Source: Jacaranda mimosifolia
Taxonomy: Eukaryota > Streptophyta > Magnoliopsida > Lamiales > Bignoniaceae
DNA: 64,000 bases
Assembly (NCBI GenBank): GCA_018894105.1
Contig: CM032118.1
Coordinates: 35,444,690-35,508,689 of the forward strand
Direction of reading: 5' to 3'
Part shown: in pieces, positions 33,288-46,600 of the stretch
How positions within the stretch are numbered: position 1 is the first letter of the stretch
How the letters are laid out: each line of letters begins with the position of its first letter
Made by a program: the position numbers and the translations under genes
The notes under the pieces: generated by a model
What the model was told of the DNA's origin: nothing
Databases searched by the model: none
Seen by the model: the letters and a program-made list of their open reading frames with translations, nothing else

Positions 33288-35745
33288 AATATAGAATAAT
33301 GCTCTCAGAGAAAAAGATGACCATTTTACAGAATGAAATAGAGTTCTTGGGAATGTTCATAAAGGATGGACAATACTCATTGCAGCCTCACATTGCAACT
33401 GAACTTCTCAAATTTCCTGATAATTTGGAATCCAAGCAGCAGATTCAACAGTTTCTTGGAGTTATTAACTATGTTGCGGATTTCATTCCAAGGCTAGCAT
33501 CAATCATCAGAGCATTACAGGATATGCTCAAGAAAAATCCTCCACAATGGTCCAGTGCACAGAGGAAAGCAGTTCTTGCCATTAAAGCTGTCGTACAAAA
33601 GCTTCATCCTCTACAGATTCCTTCAGATGGGAAAAGGATTCTTCAAACCGATGCTAGTGATACTTTCTGGGCTGCTGTTCTCATTGAAGAAAATGAAGGA
33701 AAGAGAAATGTGTGCGGGTGCAAGAGTGGATCATTTAAAATGGCAGAACAACATTACCACTCTACATACAAGGAAATTTTAGCGGTAAAGAAATGTATTG
33801 AAAAATTCCAATTTCATCTTATCGGCCGTAATTTCTTAGTAGAAATGGATATGATTGCCTTCCCTAAGATGCTCAGTTTCAAACCACATACTATTCATCC
33901 TAAGCAATTACTCAGATGGGCGGAATGGTTTTCTCAGTATTCTTTTACTGTCAACCATATCAAAGGGAAGAATAATGTTCTCGCAGATCTTCTTTCCAGG
34001 CCTAAACTCTTTGAAATACCTAGAAGTCATATTCCCATCATTTGCATGTCTTCTCCTGCACCACCTTCAAAAATCCCTACCTTCTATGATTTCCCCCTTG
34101 ATAGTCTTCCTCCAGAATTGTTTGATCTGATCAAAACCAAAACCCTTAAGTCCAGAGCTAAAGAGTTGATGTTAAAATACCAATCCCTTACTGTTAGAAA
34201 AATTAGACTTCACACTTTTGGTGGTTTAGGTTTCCATCCAGACTATCCATTCTTCACCTTGTTCAGCGTCTCTAATCCTTTCCACCTCATGTTTTCCAAA
34301 GAATTGATTTGCATGCTTTGGTACATGCTAGAACAATGGAAGATTGCTGTGGAATTTCTAATTGAGCAATCTATCAGATGGATAGCTGAATTACACAGTG
34401 GATGGTTCGATGACTATGATGATAATCCCTATGCCAGATCATTTCTTGAATGGTTTTATCCTTTATCAATTTGGATGAAACTATTTAAATTAATTCAAAT
34501 CAAACAGGTTGGAAGAACTGAACCAGGAGTCTCTGTTATTTTTATCTTATCAAGACAAAGTTCTCCTCACATCCATAACTTACCATATTTTTACTCAGTC
34601 CAAGAATATGGTGTTTTCCCGTATTTTCTCAACAAAGAGTTTTTGAACATGGAAGTGAGATAAGAGAATTTCAAAGAAAAATGGCAGAGAATAATTCTGT
34701 TGTGCCACCCCAAATTTGGCCCAGATTTGAAGATGATGCTCCGTGGGAACAAATGCCTATTGACTATGCTATACAACTGCAGAATAATGCTAGAGCTTAT
34801 TTTGAGCAGTTCTATACAGAGTTCAATAGAACTACAACAGAGCATATGTGGGGATGTTCGAAGACTTATTTCAACACTAATTGGAATTCACTATCCCATA
34901 ATAAGTCTTCCCAAGTTGCTGCTGCTACTGTCCCATGCTCGTTTCCAGTTGTTAATCCATTCACCCCTACTATTCCTACTGCTATTTCATCATATAAGGG
35001 GAAAGAAAAAATAATTGATCAAGACGACATGATGGATTCACCGGACCCTTATGAGCTGGAATCGCAATGGATGGAAAAAGCCGGGATCATTTTTGACCTG
35101 AATAACCCGTTGAGTCAAACTCCACCACAAAATACATCAAGTGTGGTGTTTGGCCCATTTCCTGCTGGTTTTTTGACTGATTGAAAGCTGGCGTCTTTAC
35201 AGCTTTCAGTTGCTTTTGCTTTGTTGTTTTGTCGTTTGCTTGTATTATTGTCCTTTGCCTTTTATTTTGTCTAAAGCTGTTTTTAAACTATTGTACTGGT
35301 TGTCCGGTGTGTCAGATAGGAACTGTAGCACAGCTGTTGTAAGTTTGTCGTGTGTTAATTCTCCCTCTATATAAAGGGATGAATTTTATTAAGTTTGTAT
35401 GCTAATTTGGGGAGTGAAATAAAATATTACTTAGAAGCACTTCAAGTTTTCTTTACTATTCCGCTAACTTCTCCGACTTTTAAAAATTAAGTATGCTCTG
35501 CAGTTGCTTTTAAGAGGATCCTCTGCATCAGAAAGATTTTTATTTTTCCTTCTCTAAGTTTAGTTTTCTAGCTTTGTTCAGTTTTCTACTCTTGATTTTG
35601 ATCCTGACCGAAGCATGTGTCTTAGCATAAAAGGACACTCCTTTGTTGTTGCCCACAGTTGAGGCCTTTCTCGGAGGACGTCATACCTTGCTAAGATACT
35701 GGCTTCCAGTTGGTATCGGAGCCATGGATAGTTTACTACCCAAGC
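33288..35745 (+). mobile_element. Pararetrovirus segment 8, reverse transcriptase end to movement protein start
   Basis: Plus-strand copy joined to segment 7 at GACAATATAG, which removes the CCHC finger, protease and the catalytic reverse transcriptase core (1.49 kb relative to segment 1). A 462-residue open frame (33275-34663) spans RNase H (TDASDTFWAAVLIEE) and most of the C-terminal region; a 1-base loss near 34645 shifts it, and the last 167 codons continue in another frame to 35184. Promoter (35367-35376), leader, primer site (35711-35723) and the first movement protein codons follow without a break. Confidence 0.85.
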
Positions 35746-36485
35746 CTCAGCCTTTGATCAACACTTTCTTCCTGCTACTGAAAAGGAACAGATGGTTTCA
35801 ATTGAGCTACCCTCTCACTTACCCAGGTTATGGCTTTCAGAAGAATATACTCATATCCATTTTGGAGCCATAAGGTTTGCCCTTACACTTCATGGACGAA
35901 AAGGCTTACCTACTACAACAAGAATAGCTCTTTTGGATACTCGGTATTCTGATTATCAACATGCATGTATTGGCACTATTCAAACAACATTGAATTAAGG
36001 AACAGTATTGGTAACAATGTTTCCTAACTTCAACCTGCTAATATCAGATCCATGCTTACAGTCGGCGCTCAAACTCCAAATTCAAATTTGTGGAGCAATT
36101 CCTACGGCTACAACCTATTCTGCAACCCTTCACTACCAGATGGTGTACAGGATTCAAAATCATTCTATTGATTTTGCTTATCCTCAGGAGACAAATGAAG
36201 CTTTGTTAATTTCTGTGGACACAGATCATATACCTAGTTGTACGTATGTCCCCAGATAATTACCAAAGGGGGAATTGCAGAAGTTGATTCCTGACTCATG
36301 GATAATGGCCTATGAACAAACTCACCAAGCATCGAAGGAATCAAAGTCGATTCAGTCTACTAAACCATCTTTTCAGAAAAATAAAGATGGAACGGTAGTG
36401 ATTAAGTTCCAAAAGCAGAAAGAGAAGACCGGAGTTCCCAACTGTTTTAGTCCCATGTATTCTATTGAATTCAAAATGTCAATTT
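35746..36485 (+). mobile_element. Pararetrovirus segment 9, movement protein with internal deletion
   Basis: After seven or so codons the movement protein jumps about 240 bp ahead at a shared CAAGCC (35745), then follows segment 1 from about 18826 to 19565. Stops near 35996 and 36257 break it. Confidence 0.85.
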
Positions 36486-36560
36486 ATGGATTCAATAGAA
36501 TACATGGGACTAAAACAGCAGGGAACTCCGATCTTCTCTTTCTGCTTTTGGAACTTAATG
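36460..36560. repeat. Short viral palindrome (segments 9/10)
   Basis: A stretch containing ATTCTATTGAATTCAAAATG is followed at once by the inverted copy of the same movement protein region (36486-36560, ending at GGAACTTAATG). The two arms form an imperfect hairpin of about 75 bp per side. The inverted arm is then joined to coat sequence at 36561. Confidence 0.75.
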
Positions 36561-38219
36561 AGTTCTTTAATCTGAAGGTTGATTCATAAAAAGTAACGGG
36601 ACGTCTTTTGAGAGTTCTTCTGAGTCACTGATATCTTCTGTAACAAATACTGGCCATGATCTGTTTGCTTTATGTTCCTTACGGTTAGCAACCTTCTTGA
36701 GATAATCAGTGAGTGGATTTGAAGTAGAGGAATTCTACATCATGAACTGTGGTGGATTTGAAACTGTTGGTTTAGATGTGCTTAAAGCTGTAGCAGTTTG
36801 AGGATTACTTTTCCTTTTGTATTCCTTTGTAGAAAAGAATGAAGATGAGTCTCCAAACATCTTTTTGAAGTTATCCAGCCCATGAAGTGGTTGTGAGACA
36901 ACAGGATAGGAAGACACTGAGGGTTCTGGCCTGCTCCAAATAGAGTCTCTCTGGTACTGTTCTTCTAGAGACTTTAATTGGGTTTTGAGTATCCTGATCT
37001 CCTATTCTTTATGGCTGAACGGTTGTGAGGTTTGGAGAAGTCTCATGATTTCATTGTGCACTATATCAATCCTTTCCTTTAAGGATTGAATTGTAACCGC
37101 AATCTGATTCTCCATCTTGGCTTCAATTCTCTCCTGGCTTTTTACAATCTTTTGCAGCATATGGTTTTGAACTACTGCATTTTCGGACTGCCAGTTGAGA
37201 GTTTCTTTTGCAGCAGTAACTTCCGCAGTCGAACCGTCTGACCTTCGAACTGTAGGGTTCTTAATCTTCCACGAGTGAATGTACTCTGGAGTTTGAATTT
37301 CCTTAGGAGGATAATTCAATTGTTGGAAGGAAGAAGAAGAAGAAGGACCAAACATCATAATCTGGTTGGGAACTGATTCATCGTCTGAGTAGTTGTCTTA
37401 GGGTATGAAAGGAATACAGTCATCATCATCGCTGTCTTCATATCCCTCTTGAACTCCCCATCCAGTATGAGTTGTTGGCCACTGTATTGGAGGCGGTGGA
37501 GTGTATTTGACCAAATAGTCAAACTTGCCTGAAGGTTGTCCCAAGGTATCCACAAAAGGATCATCCCTAGATAATCTTGATGGTCTTTGTCTAGGGGCTT
37601 CTGGAACTTCTGGTGGTGCATAGATGGGACTGCCGTATGCATCAAATCCGTAAATTGACATTTTGGATTCAATAGAATACATGGGACTAAAACTGTTAGG
37701 AACTCCGGTCTTCTCTTTCTGCTTTTGGAACTTAATCTCTTCCGTTCCATCTTTATTTTTGTGAAAAGATGGTTCAGTAGACTGAATCGGCTTTGATTCA
37801 TTCGACGCTTGGTGAGTTTGTTCATAGGCCGTTATCCATGAGTCAGGAATCAACTTCTGCAATTCCTTCTTTGGTAATTGTCTGGGGACATACGTACAGC
37901 TAGGTATATGATCTATGTCCACAGAAACTAACAAAGCTTTATTTGTCTCCTGAGGATAAGCAAAATCAATAGAATGATTTTGAATCCTGTACACCATCTG
38001 GTAGTGAAGGGTTGCAGAATAGGTTGTAGCCATAGAAACCGCTCCACAAATTTGAATTTGGAGTTTGAGCGCCAACTGTAAGTATGGATCTGATATTGGC
38101 AGGTTGAAGTTAGGAAACATTGTTACCAATACTGTTCTTGAATTCAATGTTGTTTGAACAGTGCCAATATATGCATGCTGATAATCAGAATACCGAGTAT
38201 CCAAAAGAGCTATTCTTGC
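36561..38219 (-). mobile_element. Pararetrovirus segment 11, coat N-terminus through movement protein
   Basis: Minus-strand copy of about 20680 back to 19005 of segment 1. It has the shared TAG (36999-37020 region) and keeps the Gln codon that segment 1 lost at 20284. It joins protease sequence at 38220 in frame. Confidence 0.85.
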
Positions 38220-38615
38220 TATCTTGACAGGTTTGCTAATCAGGTCAATTGTTAGATTCTCACTATTAGCAACCTGAAAGACTTCATGATGTTTTTTCCA
38301 GAATGAGGCAGGTAAGATTCTTGGGTTGAGGATAGATTTGGATGCCTCTGTATCAATCAAACCAACCAAAGTTATTGGGTTGTCATATTTTTGAGGAATG
38401 AGTTGTACCTGCACGAATGGTACTACAATAGCAAGACCAATGAATTGAATTCCGAAGATAGGAAGCTGGTCTTCTTTGATCTCATCCTCAGAAGAAGAGT
38501 CATCTTCAGAGACATCTTCCAGCGCAAACAACGTCTTTTCAGAGGGCTCATCCTCCTCAGAAAAGAGTGATTCCAGATCCTCATTTTCAAGATCACACTG
38601 GGTCAGCTGGAACAC
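37398..38615 (-). pseudogene. Chimeric 405-residue frame, protease start fused to movement protein
   Basis: The junction at 38219/38220 joins the acidic region and protease N-terminus (DTEASKS, SKPVKI) in frame to movement protein (RIALLDTRYSD onward), running to the linker stop. This is a product of rearrangement, not a viral gene. Whether any promoter reads it is unknown. Confidence 0.75.
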
Positions 38616-39603
38616 CTGTTTGAGTATCTTGTCCCTTTTCTTGTTAGGACAATTCCTAGCCCAGTGACCTTGCTTATGGCAGATATGACACCTGTCTCCT
38701 TTGTCTTTTGAGAACTTTCTCTTAAAATATCTCCTTCTCCTCCTGGGTCTCCATTGTTGGTGATGTTGTTGACGATGCTTTCTGAATTTTCTATGATGCT
38801 TGTGAGATTTTTCTGGACATTGGCACTTGTCTGACTTGCACTTGATCTGAAGATCCTTCCTGTCATATTCCTTTGAGAACTTTCTCCCTGTCTCCTAGAA
38901 CTCTTTGAAAAACTTCCAATTGTTGCACAGTTTTTCTAGGGCCTTGAAGACAAATTGATAAATTTCTCCGAGAGAGATATTTTTAAGTGTTCGTCCTCTC
39001 ATCTCAATTAGTCTTAGGGTTTCACGACCAAGGGACTCAGGAATGGAATTGATGTAGGCTTGCTTCAGATTTGGATTGTCCATCCCACCAAGAATATAGA
39101 ACTTTTGAGACATCCATTGGAAATGCTTCTCCAGGTCCTTTCTTTCGAAAGAACAGCATTTCATCTTAAAGAACTCCTCCCTAGCAACATCAATATTATT
39201 TTGATGCTGTCCTAGAAACTCAACATAAATATAATTCATGAAGGTTTCAACATTTGCTGCATTTCTGGCTTGGATCTGTCGATATTCTCCAAGAGCATAC
39301 CACCATTCTTTCAAAGTACTAGTCATTCTAGCAATGAAACCATTAATAACACTAATTAAAGTGGCTCCTAGTTTCTGAAGTTCTGTCACACACCAAGACA
39401 TCATTTCATGGATTCTGTCCTTCCAGAGAGAAGGAGGAATATCATCAAAAGAAAACAGATGTCCTGAATTGCTGGAATAGGAACTGTTGGAAGTATTCCT
39501 TTGTTGACCTTGTTGACTGATTTCTAGTTCGTCATCAACAACTGGCTCTTGTGGAGTATCTGGAGTTCTTTCATCTGGAGGTTGATTCATAAAAAGTAAC
39601 GGC
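38220..39603 (-). mobile_element. Pararetrovirus segment 12, protease back to coat protein
   Basis: Minus-strand copy of segment 1 about 22024 back to 20642: protease start, acidic region, CCHC finger (about 38650-38695) and coat protein (236-residue frame 38895-39605). The protease motif reads DTEA instead of DTGA, which would abolish activity. The array ends at 39603, where host sequence begins. Confidence 0.85.
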
Positions 39604-42047
39604 ATGCGGGATCCTCTACACTATTTATCACATTGATGACTCATTGTCTGAATTTTTTTTATTTTTTTTCATTTATATCTGCCTGTTTCGAATGACTTTT
39701 AAGTTAGGTCGGATTAATTATTGAATTATGTGTTTTACTTTTTATCTCATTTTATGCAATAATATGTCAAATTAAAATATTATGGGCATAAAAATAAAAT
39801 TTAATAAGAGATCAAATTAATTAAATAAAAAAGCCTAAATCATCTTTTTTTTTTCTAAACTAAGATAAATTAAAACAAATAGGCTGGAAACAGTTGATAA
39901 GACAGTCAAAACTACAATAAAAGGTAATTTATTCTAAGATAAATCAGCCAGAACAGCAAGGTAGTCCGATAAATCGGACTGTCGCGGCATTGTCGGAACA
40001 GACCGCGATTGAAACGAAGAAGATTGGCGTTGGGAGCTTTGGGTTGTGGCAATGGATGCTGAGTTTGGGTTCCGATGCTTGAAAGTGGTGGGGTTGGGGT
40101 AGGTTGAGCGGGGAAAAAGAAGACTCCTTTTTTCTATATTGTTTTTTCTTTTCTTTTTCATTTTTATGTTTTTCATTATTAATTTATTACTTTAATATTC
40201 TTTTTTCATTTAAAAAATTGTATTTAGATCATATGTGTATTTCTAGTTCTTAAATATGAAATTTATTAAGATTTAGATATTTATTTGAATTTATTATAGA
40301 TAATTTAAATATTATTATTACATTAGATTAAAATATATTTAGTTTGTATTTTTCATGTAATAATTTTTAAACATTATATCTTTAGTTACATGTAAATTTT
40401 ATTTATAAATTTGTAAAGGAGAAGGAAAATATAAAGAATTAATTAAAACATTTTATTTTAGTTTGAATTTAAAAATCTTATTAGAAAAAATATAACATTT
40501 TATAATTAAATTATACATTAATTATATATAATGAATAGAAAAACTTTTACCAATATTACATCCCAATAAATCATAAATCACTATAATTAGCTGTTAGAAT
40601 ATTTTATCTCGATATATTATGTCAACAATACACAAATGGCATGATTAATACGCGAAAATCAAGTGGGAATGAAATAGGTATTTCCAAATTCATTTCCAAA
40701 CACTTGATTGGTATAATTTAAAGACGGGAGTCCACATTCTCATGGGATGCTTATTCCCAAATGTATGGGATTAGTCATTCCCTTCGTCTCCCTTGGGTTT
40801 AACTATTCCCGATCTATTGGGAATACATATATATATATTTCTTTGATAAAATTATCCTCCAATTAAAAAAAAAATGATAAATCTTAACAAATCCCAATTT
40901 ACCATGTCTTTCAATTATATTTTGATTCTCTCTTATATCCTTCATCATCCTTGTATATGTTCACCAAGAACTTCATTATCTCTTAGATCACTCACTGATA
41001 TGGGATAAACAAACGGACTTTTAATCAAAGCCCACTCTTATTTCTTGAAGGTAAATGCATATATGGGCCACAAATTGAGGCCCATATTTATTCTTTGATG
41101 CTATAGAATCCTAGAGAATCAGACCCCAATAATTTGAAGATATTTAAATTCAGTCAAACTCTACAACTCTTCATTATAAATATCTCATATTGCAATACGA
41201 AATGATATCGGTCTTTGAATTCTCCATAATCTTTAAATATCTCTGCAGTGTTGTTCAAATAATTTTCAATTTCTTTGTCTAAACATGTTGATCAAATAAT
41301 TATGGTGAGATAATGGATGCTCCATCAAATAACTACTAGAACCTTTTTTTCTGATATTGTTTCAATAATTGTTTGAATGTATAAATTAATTTCCAAGATA
41401 TCAATTATGAAGACAAATGTGTATTTTAAGATAAATAAATACTTGAATCAATTGATGAACCTTTTTGTAGATTCAAGTAGCAAAATGGTTTGATTGAGAA
41501 GAAAAAAGTGTATTTTAAGAGAAATAATTTATCTAATTTTGACTAGAATATTTAATATGATACATAAAAGAATTTTTGTGAACAAATAATTTTATTTTAA
41601 TAAATTTTCATAAAAGGGTAATTTGGTCATACAAAATAATTTCAATCCATTCCTATTAACTTTTCCTTATTACCAATCATAGGATAAGTATTACTAACAT
41701 TATTCTTTTCCCACCTTCTCCATTCCTAGAGTCATTCCATTCCCACATAATTTCATTACTGCATACCATTCACCACCTAAGACATATAATAGCGGTTTTG
41801 CATATTATCATATGACACTTAGTATTAGTAATGTTTGTAAGTTTCTTATACCACGTTTACTTTTATTGTGTTGTAAAATAGTTGAACGGAATATATATGA
41901 AATATTATTGTTAGTGTTGTAACAAAGTTTATGTAGTCTATTGTATTAATTTATAATACTCAAAAGTATGTTAATTATCTAATATAAGTAATAATAGATA
42001 TTTTAAATGTTTTAATATTTTTAGAATTTATTTTGAAATTTTTGAAT
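39604..42047. other. A+T-rich spacer with possible degraded transposon
   Basis: No supported gene. A minus-strand 80-residue frame at 39934-40176 is Ser/Arg-rich and unrecognised. Between about 40670 and 41790 runs of GGGAATGAATAGG type and their complements (CCATTCCTATT, CATTCCATTCCC) resemble the subterminal regions of common plant DNA transposons, but I could not define paired ends. Confidence 0.4.
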
Positions 42048-42527
42048 ATTTTAAAGGAAAAAATGAAAAATTGAACCTGTAACTTGACTATACTATAAAT
42101 ATTCAGGTCTTATAATAGGTACACCTGCTTTTGAAATTTGGCAATTTGAAGACAAATTGAGCCCGAATCCCATTTTCTTTCAACTCGATCCTACATAGCA
42201 TCCTATGTAGCGCCGCGTGGCGACTTGTGAGGAACCTCTCTCCCACATGGATTACATGTTTGACACCTCTAAAAAAATGGCGCCATGTTAGCCAAAAGAA
42301 AAAACAATTCGCCACATCAGGAAAAAAAAAAATATTTACATGTCAAAAACAAATCATAACTTAAAAAAAGTAAAAAAAAAAAAAATCACATAAATAAAAT
42401 GCTATTTAACATTTACAGCCTTTTTCATACCCATTTGCACGATTTAGAAAAGAGGCAAAAGTCATCTTCGAAAACCCTAGGTTTTGAGAAAGCAAAATCT
42501 ATATTTTAATCCTGTAGTTCCTCAAAA

Positions 42528-42960
42528 ATGTCTGATATACTACCACCAATAAATTGCTATTGTGGAAATGCAGTTGTCCTCCACACATCCTAGATGGATG
42601 AAAATCCATGTTGGTGTTTTCAAACCTGTGCCCAAAAGATTGGTGGATGCTCGTTTTTATAATGGGTTGATAAACTACTCTGTGCCAGGGTGAGGCAAAT
42701 CATTCCATGGCTTCTATGACAACTCAATGGGATGGAGTCCATAATTAGAATTGTAGAGCAGGAGATTAGGAGAATGCTCAATTGAAGTGAAAAGTTGAAA
42801 AAAATGAAAAATTTCTTTGTTGGATGTTTGGTGATTGTTGTTATGAAGCTTTGGGCTTGATGGGTGTAAGTATTGGAAGAAGAGTTTTGTAGTTGTTTTT
42901 TTCTCTTCTTCCTCACTGTACTTAGTAATTGGTGCATGGCTAGTTTTTTTTTTTTTTTAG
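42528..42960 (+). pseudogene. GRF-type zinc-finger protein, broken, inside the MULE
   Basis: From ATG 42528 the frame reads PPINCYCGNAVVLHTS, stop, MDENPCWCFQTC, KIGGCSFL, stop, WVDKLLCARV. The order Cys-x-Cys-Gly, Phe-x-x-Cys, Cys-x-Phe-x-x-Trp-Asp is the plant GRF zinc finger. A hydrophobic segment (FFVGCLVIVVMKLWA) follows, as in the small GRF-plus-membrane-helix proteins common in plant transposons. Stops at 42591, near 42660 and near 42705 remain in one frame. It is convergent to the transposase, like the second gene of MuDR, though unrelated to mudrB as far as I can see. Confidence 0.65.
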
Positions 42961-43629
42961 ATTTTTTAATTTTGTATTTTTTTATATTATGCTCTATAAT
43001 GATGGAAGGAATGTGTATCTATTATAATATGTAGTTAATATTTCCTAACAAATGAAAAATTGATATATTTTTTGAAAATATTCTACATTTTGGTTTGTGA
43101 TGCTTTGATTGTGTTAATCTGTTGGAGTAGATAGTGGTGCTGGAATAAATTGAGTTGGATGGCTTGACAAGGAGATGAAATTTTCTAAAGATTGTGGATT
43201 TTGAACTCTATTAAGGTCATATTTTGCAGCTAAGTTTCCAGCAAGCTTCCCAGCAAATTCTGGCAAATTTCCACCAAAAATTTGTCAAAATGCATACACC
43301 TTTGATGTCTACCAAAAAATGCATACAAAAGAGATCACCAACACCAACAAAATGCTAAAAACTACACACATCAAACCATACAAAACTGCACTATGAAGCT
43401 ATACAAATCTGCATTATCATTATGCTAAAAAACAAACAAAATGCACCAACAAAATGCCAAAAGAACCATTTTCATTTCCTCAAAAGACAAGTGCCAGAAC
43501 AATTAAGAGTACCACCATTGAGTTATGCCAAAAAATTTATATCAAAAACAACAAAAACAAATAAAATGTTTCATCACTGAGCACTGGCACCTACATTTTC
43601 TATCTATCATCTGCACCCATGCCTTACAT
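42961..43629. other. Intergenic region between convergent MULE genes
   Basis: A+T-rich and A/C-rich simple stretch (AAAATGCACCAACAAAATGCC-like repeats near 43330-43460). No coding signal. Confidence 0.5.
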
Positions 43630-46600
43630 CTAATTTGTATTCTTCCTCTTAGTATTTCTCTTTTCCTTCAAATCCCTCACAATAGAAGTGAGATCTGACA
43701 TTGTCACATACTTCTGACCACCTTCCTTGAAAGTTGGCAAATTCAAATGAGTGAAAGAACAACTCTAAGGAATAGATTGGGTCTGCTGAGTTTTAATGAA
43801 TATTGGTGGTGCTCTTATGTTTACTCTCTTGCTGCCATCCCCCCTCTGGCTCCTTCAGCCACTAGTGTTGCTGAATGCTAATGAATATTGGTGGTCCTGG
43901 CTGCAACACTAGTGGTTGAAGGATATCTCCAACAAAAGCTTGAGATTCAAGAGGCATAGTCCACTTTTCAATTTGAGAAACAGCTGTAGGTTGCTTTAGT
44001 GGAGGCAAGATGATTGGTTCTGTAGTTTCAACATTTGCTTCATGCTCTATCTCTTCTTGGTGCTACATAGTAGGACTTTCTATGGGATTGTTGCCCTGAA
44101 ATGCAAATTCATAATACTAAATGGATCAATAAACTTAAAAAACTTAAAGACATATCAAGAAAGTTTCTTACCATGTTCACTGCAGTACTTGCATCCCTTC
44201 CGCTCCTACTTAATGCCACCTCCTTGCCTTTCCTCACCTAAGAAAGGAAGATGATTATAAGAAAAATACGTACACAATATTTACAGATTAATACTATTAA
44301 AATAATCAATATCACCTTTCTTGTAAATGGTTCTCCACTTTTGTTATTTTTCATTGGACATGTTGCAGCATTGTGTTTCTCTTGGCCATAGATTATGCAT
44401 TTTAAAGTAGTTTGATGCCTCCTCATTTTTGTTTTAAGTGGTTGCTCTCTTTTTCTTTTTTTCCCCTTATCAATTACTTCATCTGCTCCTCTTCTCCTTA
44501 CCTTTTTAGGTCTACCAGCTTGTTTGCCAAACTCTGGAGACATTGGTGGTACAATACCACTTTCACCCCACGCCTCACTTCCACAAATTCGCATTATTGC
44601 AGGCTGATATACTTGCAGATAAGTCTGAACACTATAGCAGGGTAGAATATATCTTTCTGGATCTTCATTTTGGTTATTAATTACCCTAATAGCACGTTTG
44701 CAAGGTATGCCAGTCAAGTCTCAATACCTGCAGGAGCATGTCCATTTCTCCAAGTCCACACAGTGCTGAGAACCATCACCATAAGAAACTTGATGGTGCT
44801 TGTTAGTGGACTTTATAGGTATGCAGCTAGATACATTATTTGAATTCTTTTCAACAATCTCTCTTATCTTTGGGCATAGATAACTATTCTTCCATTTTGC
44901 TTTGGCTTTATCTCTGTTAGTGGCTAATCTTTTCATCAAAAACTCCCTTATCCATTCTAGAATAGTCAAGATTAGTTTATCTCTGTTAAGAAAAATGTTG
45001 CGATTGAAACATTCACAAACATTATTAACAACCAGATCACATCTTGAATGTATGCTAAAATGAGATTTACTTTGCTGATTTGGAGGTTTGTCACACAGCC
45101 ACTGATATGCTCTATCATCTACATCTTTTAATTTTTGCATCTTTCTTTTGAAGTCTCCAACTATTGTAGAGTAGTAGCTTTCCACAATGCTAGCTTGAAA
45201 GACTCTCCCCTAAAGCCATTCTTGTACATGTTTTTACGCAAGTGCTGCACAGAAAACCTGTGCTCTGCACCTAGGAAAACCTCTTCGAAGGCTTGAATTG
45301 AGCTTTTTTGCTTATCAGACATAAATATGAACTCTTTAGGTACACTTATGTCCAGATCCTGCTTTGGCATTGTTAGAAACCACTGCCAGGTTTCACCATT
45401 CTCCTTAGACACTACAACATAGGCTAAAGGAAATATATTATTATTTGGATCAAGTCCAACTGCACTTAATAAGACCCCCCAACCCATGTGGTGTATTGAG
45501 ATGAAATCCATCAACTACAATAAATGGCCTATAACCTGATTTAAAACCTTTTTATACATTAAGGCAGTAGTAAAATTTGCTGAACATATTTTGAACTTCA
45601 ACCACTTCTGTACCCACCAAAATAGTAGAACCTGGATTTGTTCTTCTACTTTTAGCAACATAGTCCTACAACTTCCTATATTGCCACTTAGGAGCACCTT
45701 CAAGCTTAAGTAAGGCCATTCTTTTAGCTTTATAAGCTTGATCTTTAGATACATTAACATTCATTTCTTTAATTATATCTTACCTAAAACCCTCAACATT
45801 CCTCTTTGGTTCAAATTTCCATAAGTGTAAGTACTTATTGGACAACCATTTTCTTTTCATTTCCTTAATATCAAATCTTTCACCACAAGTGTATGTAGGA
45901 TTGTATTCTCTAATTTAGAAGGTGCTCTCATCCTTTAACTTTATGGAAGAGCATGTACTTTCTTTACCTTTCCAACATCTTGCATAGACTCTTGTTTTGT
46001 CATTTTTAAATATTTTCAAATCTCTTTTAATAGCTATTGCATGGGACTGAACAACCTATCTAAACTCATCTTTATTAGAAAATACCATCAATAGTTCAAA
46101 CTTTGGGTTCCACATGTTCTTAGGGTTGAATACAGGGTACTTGGATCCTTTATTCTCATCATTTGACTATAATCTCTTAGCCATCTCACAGTCACTACCC
46201 AAAAAATTATCCTTACTGCACTCAATATCTTCACTGCCCCCATTCTCATTATTCCCTATATCCTCATTATCTTATTTCTCATTTTCAAGACTTGATTGGC
46301 TTAGTGGAACATCATCACTGATATTTTGTTCACTCATTACATACTCACTATTACTCTCATTCTCAGATAGAATAGCAGTAGCAACATTAATTGGTGCATC
46401 TGTTTCTAGACTAGCCTCATGAAGATAAAGATCTATACTAGTTAAGTTTCATCTAATTCAGCATCTTGTTCATCCTGCCCCACTCCCACATTTTGTTCAT
46501 CCTATCCCTGAGCCTCTAAATTCAACCTTTTTACATTTACTTCAACACCCTCATTAGCCATCTGAATATCAACTTCAACTCCATCATAATGATCACTCTC

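Noticed and set aside
18544..39603. Reading the viral array as an LTR retrotransposon
   Set aside because: No LTRs and no integrase; movement protein, CCHC coat, and primer site next to ATG identify a pararetrovirus.
39934..40176. 80-codon Ser/Arg-rich minus-strand frame beside the viral array
   Set aside because: No recognisable domain, A-rich start region and isolated; likely chance.
40670..41790. Complete DNA transposon
   Set aside because: Subterminal-type motifs are visible but I could not find paired termini or a target duplication.
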